DNA of 10,755 nucleotides, from positions 1 to 10,755 of the forward strand of contig JALTMZ010000143.1 of assembly GCA_027001105.1 (NCBI GenBank). The letters run 5' to 3'. Position 1 is the first letter of the stretch. Each line of letters opens with the position of its first letter. The position numbers and the translations under genes were made by a program. Positions 6,707 through 10,755 of the stretch are shown one piece after another. This DNA comes from Thermococcus sp. (lineage in GTDB: Archaea > Methanobacteriota_B > Thermococci > Thermococcales > Thermococcaceae). A model generated the notes under the pieces. That model made no database searches and was not told where the DNA came from. It was given only the letters and a program-made list of their open reading frames with translations.

Positions 6707-7856
6707 ATGTACAGCTTGCGGTAGAGAGTATTCTCTGAGAAAGCCATATCAGAGGTGTGAGTGTGGAGAGCCTTTAGAGCTTGAGCTTTTTGAAGGCTTT
6801 GCTGGAATCGGAAAAAGTGTTTGGGAGCGCTTTGTTCAGTTCTTTCCTTTTGAAATTGACTTGGATTTAAGCCTGGGAGAGGGAGATACTCCACTTATAA
6901 GAGCAAGGAAACTCTCAAAAGAGCTCGGAATTCAGCTTTATTTAAAAAACGAAACTGTTAACCCAACTTGGAGCTTTAAGGATAGGGGGACATTTTTAGG
7001 AATCCATAGAGCTTTACAGCTGGGCTTTGACAAAGTTGGAACTGTTTCAACTGGCAATATGGCTGCAAGTGTTGCAGCTTATGCATCGAAAGCAGGGTTG
7101 AAGGCTTACATTCTCGTCTCTTCAAACATAGCAGAGGAAAAGCTTAAGCAGATTGCTGTTTACGGAGCTGAGATTATAAAAGTTAGAGGTGATTATGGAA
7201 AACTCTACTATGAAAGCCTTAAGCTTGGACAGACGCTTGGCATCTACTTCATAAATTCCGATGACCCATTCCGTATAGAGGGATATAAGAGTATAAGCTT
7301 TGAGATTGTTGAAGAGGTCATGCCAGATTACATTGTAGTTCCGACAAGCTCTGGTGGACTGATTAGAGGGATCATAAAGGGCTTCCTTGAGCTCAAAAAG
7401 AGTGAGCTTATTGATAGGCTGCCTACATTTGTTTGTGTCCAAGCTGAAGGCTGCTCACCGATTTACAAAGCTTTCATTGAAGGGAAAGAAAAAATTGAAA
7501 GATTTGAAAATCCGCACACAATAGCGCATGCAATTGAAAATCCATATCCGCCGAGCGGAAATGCTGTATTGAGGCTTTTGAAAAAGCTCAACGGCATATG
7601 TGTGGCTGTTAGCGATGAGGAAATCCTTAAAGCTCAGAGAATGCTCGCTCAAGAAGGTATATTTGTCCAGCCAGCTTCTGCAACTGGCATAGCAGCTGTG
7701 AAAAAGCTCAGAGAGGAAGGCAGAATTAGGGAAGATGAGAGAGTTGTGAGTATACTAACAGGAACTGGACTCAAAACACTGCATCAGTTGGGAAGATTTG
7801 GAGTTAGAGAATGTGAAATGGAAAAGCTGGAAGATTGTTTGGTAGAGCAGACATAG
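6699..7856 (+). CDS. thrC: Threonine synthase
   Basis: PLP enzyme converting O-phosphohomoserine to threonine plus phosphate, the last step of threonine synthesis. The 385-residue protein opens with a small zinc-ribbon-like module (C4-x2-C7, C20, C22), common in archaeal threonine synthases. Next come the substrate loop GEGDTPLI (60-67), the PLP lysine K94 in WSFKDRG, the cofactor-binding STGNMAAS (117-124) and the SSGG phosphate loop in VVPTSSGGLIRG. The C-terminal VSILTGTGLK is also typical. The start at 6699 follows AGGAGG (6686-6691) inside the end of the protease gene, with an 8-base overlap that suggests translational coupling. No other threonine-pathway gene lies nearby. Cysteate synthase, a methanogen paralogue, is the main alternative and is unlikely in this kind of organism. 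Confidence 0.92.
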   Translation: MLRCTACGREYSLRKPYQRCECGEPLELELFEGFAGIGKSVWERFVQFFPFEIDLDLSLGEGDTPLIRARKLSKELGIQLYLKNETVNPTWSFKDRGTFLGIHRALQLGFDKVGTVSTGNMAASVAAYASKAGLKAYILVSSNIAEEKLKQIAVYGAEIIKVRGDYGKLYYESLKLGQTLGIYFINSDDPFRIEGYKSISFEIVEEVMPDYIVVPTSSGGLIRGIIKGFLELKKSELIDRLPTFVCVQAEGCSPIYKAFIEGKEKIERFENPHTIAHAIENPYPPSGNAVLRLLKKLNGICVAVSDEEILKAQRMLAQEGIFVQPASATGIAAVKKLREEGRIREDERVVSILTGTGLKTLHQLGRFGVRECEMEKLEDCLVEQT

Positions 7857-7874
7857 GTGTCAGGAGGTGTGGCT

Positions 7875-8627
7875 ATGAAAAAAATCGGCAGCGTTTTGAT
7901 TATAGCAATGTTGCTTGCTGTATTCTCTGCGGGCTGTATGAGTGAGCCTAATCCAAAGGCAGATCTTATGGAGCTTAACTCTGCAGACAGCTTAACAACA
8001 GGTTTTTCAATTAAAATGTTTGATCCCAACAGTGCTGGAGTTTATGACATGGTTGATATGTGGGTTAGCGTTGAATCTAAAAACGGTAAGATTGTGAGGG
8101 AGGCGATAAACTTTACAGTAACAATGTTCACCCTGAAAACTCACGGATACATATACTTTGAGAATGAAAGCATCTTTAGAGGGTATTTTGCTATTGACAA
8201 CCCGGGGAATGCAACCGTGTACACATCAGAAAAGGAGTTTTTAAAAGAGGTCGGCACGTTCGTAATGCTGACTGTTCCGAAAGGTCATCAAGGCTGGATA
8301 ATTAACAGCGACATTCTCAAAAAACTTACATTCAAGAAAACTGGAAATAATGAGTATACTGCAATAATGAATGTCACAAATAAGGAAGATCTTTCAAAAA
8401 TCATGGGCACTGAGATCACAGAAGAGGACATGAAGAAACTGGAGAGCTTTCAATACAAAATTGAAGTTGTCTATAGGGATGGTAAACTCCATACAGTGAG
8501 GCATTACCTTATCTATAAGACACCCAATGTTGAAAAACCGCTGATGTATATAATCACTTACAGTGAAGTGAAAAAAGGTTTTACAAAGCCAGGATGGGTA
8601 GATGAAATGATGAGCTCTGGGAAGTGA
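7875..8627 (+). CDS. Thermococcales lipoprotein of unknown function
   Basis: Predicted membrane lipoprotein exposed on the cell surface. From the ATG at 7875 it has 250 residues: signal peptide MKKIGSVLIIAMLLAV followed by lipobox FSAGC, with C21 as the probable lipidated residue. The rest has no membrane segment and alternating hydrophobic/polar strands suggesting a beta-rich fold. Sequons N79-F-T, N97-E-S, N112-A-T and N166-V-T fit an external location. A LolA/LppX-like lipid-binding fold is possible but only a guess. The start is set by GGAGGTG (7863-7869); a GTG at 7857 directly after the thrC stop would add six residues and spoil the signal peptide. It lies 18 bases after thrC and shares the operon with the external metalloprotease, so substrate, inhibitor or partner roles are conceivable. 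Function unknown. Confidence 0.8.
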   Translation: MKKIGSVLIIAMLLAVFSAGCMSEPNPKADLMELNSADSLTTGFSIKMFDPNSAGVYDMVDMWVSVESKNGKIVREAINFTVTMFTLKTHGYIYFENESIFRGYFAIDNPGNATVYTSEKEFLKEVGTFVMLTVPKGHQGWIINSDILKKLTFKKTGNNEYTAIMNVTNKEDLSKIMGTEITEEDMKKLESFQYKIEVVYRDGKLHTVRHYLIYKTPNVEKPLMYIITYSEVKKGFTKPGWVDEMMSSGK

Positions 8628-8641
8628 GGCATGGGCTTAAG

Positions 8642-9097
8642 TCATAGAATATCAAAGCTAATTTCGAGCAACTCTTTGCTCTTTCTGAATCTCACCTTCT
8701 TGATTTTTATCTTTCCGATTTCCCCTGTTGTTTTTGTATGCTGTTTATTGCATGCATTGACATTCCAACCTTCAATAACGACTACTTTTAGTGTCTTAAT
8801 CTCTGAGGGAATTGGAAATAGATCATACATATCCTCACCAAATCTCCTTTCAGCGTCTTCTCTCGGCAGTTCATATACATGAATGGGGACATTTTCCCTA
8901 ACTTTCTCATTTGCCATTCTCTCAATTTCGGCAATTTCCTCTTGGGTGGGTTTTCGATCAAATTTGACTGTTAATCTTCCATGATTTTCACTGACATAGA
9001 CACTTGCAGTCCACTTTGCTTTTTCTCCAAGCACTTTGACAACTGCACCCTTAACAACATGAAGAGCAGTGTGGGTTCTAACTTCAAGTTCGTTCAT
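8642..9097 (-). CDS. alaX: Alanyl-tRNA editing protein AlaX, short form
   Basis: Freestanding trans-editing enzyme that hydrolyses mischarged tRNA(Ala), chiefly Ser-tRNA(Ala), backing up alanyl-tRNA synthetase. The 151-residue size matches the short AlaX class, for which a Pyrococcus horikoshii protein of about 157 residues is known. The zinc site is complete: H9-x3-H13 in [11 protein letters not shown] and C116-x3-H120 in NACNKQH, the HxxxH/CxxxH arrangement of AlaRS editing domains. It lacks the glycine-rich N-terminal domain of the longer AlaX forms. The start at 9097 follows GGTG at 9108-9105 with a 7-base spacer. The gene ends 14 bases from the convergent lipoprotein gene. A threonyl-tRNA editing role is less likely, since archaeal ThrRS uses an unrelated DTD-like domain. 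Confidence 0.93.
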   Translation of the reverse strand: MNELEVRTHTALHVVKGAVVKVLGEKAKWTASVYVSENHGRLTVKFDRKPTQEEIAEIERMANEKVRENVPIHVYELPREDAERRFGEDMYDLFPIPSEIKTLKVVVIEGWNVNACNKQHTKTTGEIGKIKIKKVRFRKSKELLEISFDIL

Positions 9098-9131
9098 TTA
9101 GAGACACCGAAAATTGAATTGGCATTTGGAA

Positions 9132-9145
9132 TTATTAAGTTTGCT
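9132..9145 (-). promoter_or_regulatory. alaX promoter
   Basis: On the minus strand AGCAAA (9145-9140) leads into CTTAATAA (9139-9132), a TATA-like element whose predicted initiation point (~9109) lies at the Shine-Dalgarno GGTG, giving a leader of about 12 bases. The upstream BRE is only moderate. Confidence 0.45.
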
Positions 9146-9244
9146 GGTAATTGTGAATCAAAGATTGCCACTTGATTTTCGAAGCTTCTTCCAATTTAAA
9201 AATGCACATCCAAAGAATTTTTGCCAAACTCTTTCATTATTCAA

Positions 9245-9261
9245 CGAAAATGGTTATAAAT
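9245..9261 (+). promoter_or_regulatory. Promoter of the cyclic-DPG synthetase homologue
   Basis: CGAAAATGG (9245-9253) followed by TTATAAAT (9254-9261) is a strong BRE/TATA pair. Initiation is predicted near 9283, leaving a leader of about 28 bases before the start at 9311. An in-frame ATG at 9260 is inside the TATA box and cannot be the start from this promoter. Confidence 0.7.
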
Positions 9262-9310
9262 GCCAAAATTGATACCTTTTTGCCAGTATGGAATTTTTGA
9301 GGTGATTGAA

Positions 9311-10657
9311 ATGGCCGAGAAGAAAAGAAAAAGAGTTATTATTCTGGGAGCTGCTGGAAGAGACTTCCACAACTTCAACGTCTTCTTTAGGAACAACCCC
9401 GATTATGAAGTCGTAGCATTTACAGCCACGCAGATCCCAGATATTGAGGGTAGAATTTACCCACCAGAATTAGCTGGTCCTCTCTATCCAAACGGTATCC
9501 CAATCTGGAGCGAAGATGATTTAGAGAAGATAATCAAGGAGCATGACATTGACATTGCAGTTTTTGCTTACTCTGATGTATCACACGAACACGTTATGCA
9601 CTTAGCCTCAAGAGCCCATGCTGCTGGTGCTGACTTTTGGCTTCTTGGGCCTAAGAGCACAATGCTCAAGTCAAGCAAACCAGTTATAGCTGTTACAGCT
9701 GTCAGAACTGGTTCTGGAAAGAGTCAGACATCAAGAAAAGTTGCTAAGATTTTGAAGGAGCTTGGATACAAGGTTGCCGTCATAAGACACCCAATGCCTT
9801 ATGGTGACTTGAGAAAGCAGATTGTCCAGAGGTTTGCAACCTATGAAGACCTTGACAAGTACGAATGTACAATCGAAGAGAGAGAGGAGTATGAGCCACA
9901 CATTGATTACGGTCACATAGTTTATGCTGGTGTTGACTACGAGAAGATTCTCAGAGAAGCAGAGAAAGAAGCCGATATAATCCTCTGGGATGGAGGGAAC
10001 AACGACTTCCCGTTCTATGAGCCAGATCTCTGGATTGTTGTAGCTGATCCCCACAGACCCGGACACGAGCTCAAGTACCACCCAGGTGAGACTAACTTCA
10101 GGGCTGCTGATGTTATCATTATCAACAAGGTTGAGACAGCTTATCCAGAGAACGTGCAGAAAGTTAGAGAAAACATCGAGAAGGTTAATCCAAACGCTAT
10201 CGTTATTGAAGCAGCTTCCCCAATCTTCGTTGACAAGCCAGAATTGATCAAAGGTAAGAGAGTTCTTGTCGTTGAAGATGGACCAACACTCACACACGGC
10301 GGCATGAAGTATGGAGCAGGTTACATTGCTGCCAAGAAGTTTGGAGCTAAGGAAATTATTGATCCGAGACCATATGCCGTTGGTTCTATCGTTGAGACCT
10401 ACAAGAAGTATCCACACTTAGATGTTATCCTCCCAGCAATGGGATACGGCAAGAAGCAGATTAAGGAGCTTGAGGAGACAATAAACAGGGCAGATGCTGA
10501 TGTCGTTGTTATTGGAACACCAATTGACCTGAGGAGAATCCTCAACATCAACAAGCCAGCCGTTCGTGTTAGGTATGAGCTCGAGGAAATTGGGCAGCCA
10601 AAGCTCTACGACATCCTCAAGGACTTCGTCGAGAAGTGCGAGAAGCTCAAGAAGTGA
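9311..10657 (+). CDS. cpgS: Cyclic 2,3-diphosphoglycerate synthetase homologue (P-loop NTPase)
   Basis: Homologue of the methanogen enzyme that makes cyclic 2,3-diphosphoglycerate, a thermoprotective solute, from 2,3-diphosphoglycerate and ATP. The 448-residue product matches that family's size. The N-terminal Rossmann-like domain (~8-115) begins KRVIILGAAGRDFHNFN. A P-loop follows at residues 132-138 (RTGSGKS, K137). WDGGNND (226-232) is a candidate Walker B region, N272-K-V-E resembles the base-recognition motif of GTPases, and THGGMKYGAG lies further on. The start is fixed by GAGGTGAT (9299-9306), 4 bases before the ATG. An in-frame ATG at 9260 would add 17 residues but lies in the TATA box. 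Thermococcales are not known for accumulating cyclic DPG, so the family name may not give the real substrate; GTPase is the common alternative label. It is monocistronic. Confidence 0.8.
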   Translation: MAEKKRKRVIILGAAGRDFHNFNVFFRNNPDYEVVAFTATQIPDIEGRIYPPELAGPLYPNGIPIWSEDDLEKIIKEHDIDIAVFAYSDVSHEHVMHLASRAHAAGADFWLLGPKSTMLKSSKPVIAVTAVRTGSGKSQTSRKVAKILKELGYKVAVIRHPMPYGDLRKQIVQRFATYEDLDKYECTIEEREEYEPHIDYGHIVYAGVDYEKILREAEKEADIILWDGGNNDFPFYEPDLWIVVADPHRPGHELKYHPGETNFRAADVIIINKVETAYPENVQKVRENIEKVNPNAIVIEAASPIFVDKPELIKGKRVLVVEDGPTLTHGGMKYGAGYIAAKKFGAKEIIDPRPYAVGSIVETYKKYPHLDVILPAMGYGKKQIKELEETINRADADVVVIGTPIDLRRILNINKPAVRVRYELEEIGQPKLYDILKDFVEKCEKLKK

Positions 10658-10658
10658 G

Positions 10659-10682
10659 CTTCTTTCTTTTCTGCTCCCTTTC
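10659..10682 (+). terminator. T-rich tract after the cDPG synthetase homologue
   Basis: CTTCTTTCTTTTCTGCTCCC begins two bases after the stop codon, and a short inverted repeat CCCTTTT-ATTG-AAAAGGG (10687-10704) follows. The pyrimidine tract is the likely 3' end. The inverted repeat overlaps the next promoter, so I do not assign it to termination with confidence. Confidence 0.45.
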
Positions 10683-10697
10683 GAAACCCTTTTATTG
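10681..10697 (+). promoter_or_regulatory. Promoter of the terminal GC-rich RNA
   Basis: TCGAAACC (10681-10688) followed by CTTTTATT (10689-10696) forms a BRE/TATA pair. Counting about 26 bases from the TATA centre predicts initiation at ~10718, exactly where the sequence switches from T-rich to GC-rich. Confidence 0.5.
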
Positions 10698-10717
10698 AAA
10701 AGGGACTAACCTTTTCT

Positions 10718-10755
10718 GCCCGGGGAGTGCCGCCGAAGGCGGAGCCGATGAACTT
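10718..10755 (+). ncRNA. 5' end of a probable structured non-coding RNA, cut by window edge
   Basis: The last 38 bases are about two-thirds G+C in an otherwise AT-rich window, a known hallmark of structured RNA genes in AT-rich hyperthermophiles. They begin GCCCGGGGAG at the predicted transcription start, contain a hairpin CCGCC-GAA-GGCGG (10730-10742) and continue into GCCGATGAAC, whose GATGA resembles the C strand of a kink-turn as in C/D or H/ACA guide RNAs. The first eight bases could pair with a 3' partner beyond the window. I cannot identify the class. An alternative is a GC-rich mRNA leader with GGAG (10741-10744) before ATG 10748, but the 3-base spacer is shorter than usual here. Confidence 0.4.

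Noticed and set aside
7122..7442. Open frame of 106 codons on the minus strand inside thrC
   Set aside because: Antisense shadow of a clear enzyme gene, with no ribosome binding site or family resemblance.
9194..9201. Second TATA-like ATTTAAAA in the alaX/cDPG synthetase gap
   Set aside because: No good BRE precedes it and no Shine-Dalgarno or start follows at the proper distance; the element at 9245-9261 is clearly better. I see nothing else in this 213-base gap.
9731..10417. Open frame of 228 codons on the minus strand
   Set aside because: It lies wholly inside the strongly supported cDPG synthetase gene, has a Cys/Trp/Asn-rich composition unlike a real protein here, and no promoter or Shine-Dalgarno.
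10718..10755. Possible tRNA or known riboswitch (TPP, SAM, glycine, fluoride)
   Set aside because: The D-arm spacing of a tRNA is absent. Short resemblances to riboswitch strings (for example CCGAAGG or CCGATGAA) are not backed by the rest of any consensus.
1..10755. CRISPR arrays, insertion sequences, att sites or defence genes
   Set aside because: No direct-repeat/spacer pattern, transposase-like frame or terminal repeat was seen, and all genes look native in codon use and expression signals.

Overview
The window reads as chromosomal DNA of a hyperthermophilic euryarchaeon of the order Thermococcales (Thermococcus, Pyrococcus or a relative). The evidence is an Alba chromatin protein, a 20S-proteasome beta subunit, a short AlaX editing protein, a cyclic 2,3-diphosphoglycerate synthetase homologue, Arg codons dominated by AGA/AGG, BRE/TATA promoters, and strong Shine-Dalgarno sequences of the GGAGGTGAT type. 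Base composition is moderately AT-rich, and gaps between genes are short: the longest is about 213 bases and none exceeds 300. I see no mobile element, CRISPR array or sign of recent transfer.

Left part (1-3900). purB (adenylosuccinate lyase) runs leftward off the window edge and is divergent from alba. After alba come three more rightward genes, each with its own promoter: a membrane-tethered winged-helix regulator, a CBS-pair/zinc-ribbon protein and a proteasome beta subunit. The proteasome gene converges on a family I CoA-transferase gene (minus strand), and a small palindrome overlapping the transferase stop codon probably ends transcription in both directions.

Middle (5527-8627). The CoA-transferase gene and the next rightward gene diverge from interlocked promoters of about 60 bases. 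The rightward unit is a tight three-gene operon: a membrane-anchored HExxH metalloprotease, threonine synthase (thrC, overlapping by 8 bases) and a lipoprotein of unknown function.

Right part (8642-10755). alaX lies on the minus strand, converging on the lipoprotein gene and divergent from the cyclic-DPG-synthetase homologue. The last ~38 bases are strikingly GC-rich, start where a BRE/TATA promoter predicts initiation, and are probably the 5' end of a structured non-coding RNA cut by the window edge.

The genes are mostly housekeeping (purine and threonine synthesis, chromatin, proteolysis, tRNA quality control) and do not form one pathway. Several starts were placed by combining the TATA position with the Shine-Dalgarno: alba 1494, regulator 1895, protease 5588, lipoprotein 7875, cDPG synthetase 9311. 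The least explained items are the membrane-bound regulator, the protease/thrC/lipoprotein operon, the CBS-zinc ribbon protein and the terminal RNA. I did not find a clear new multi-gene defence or metabolic system.
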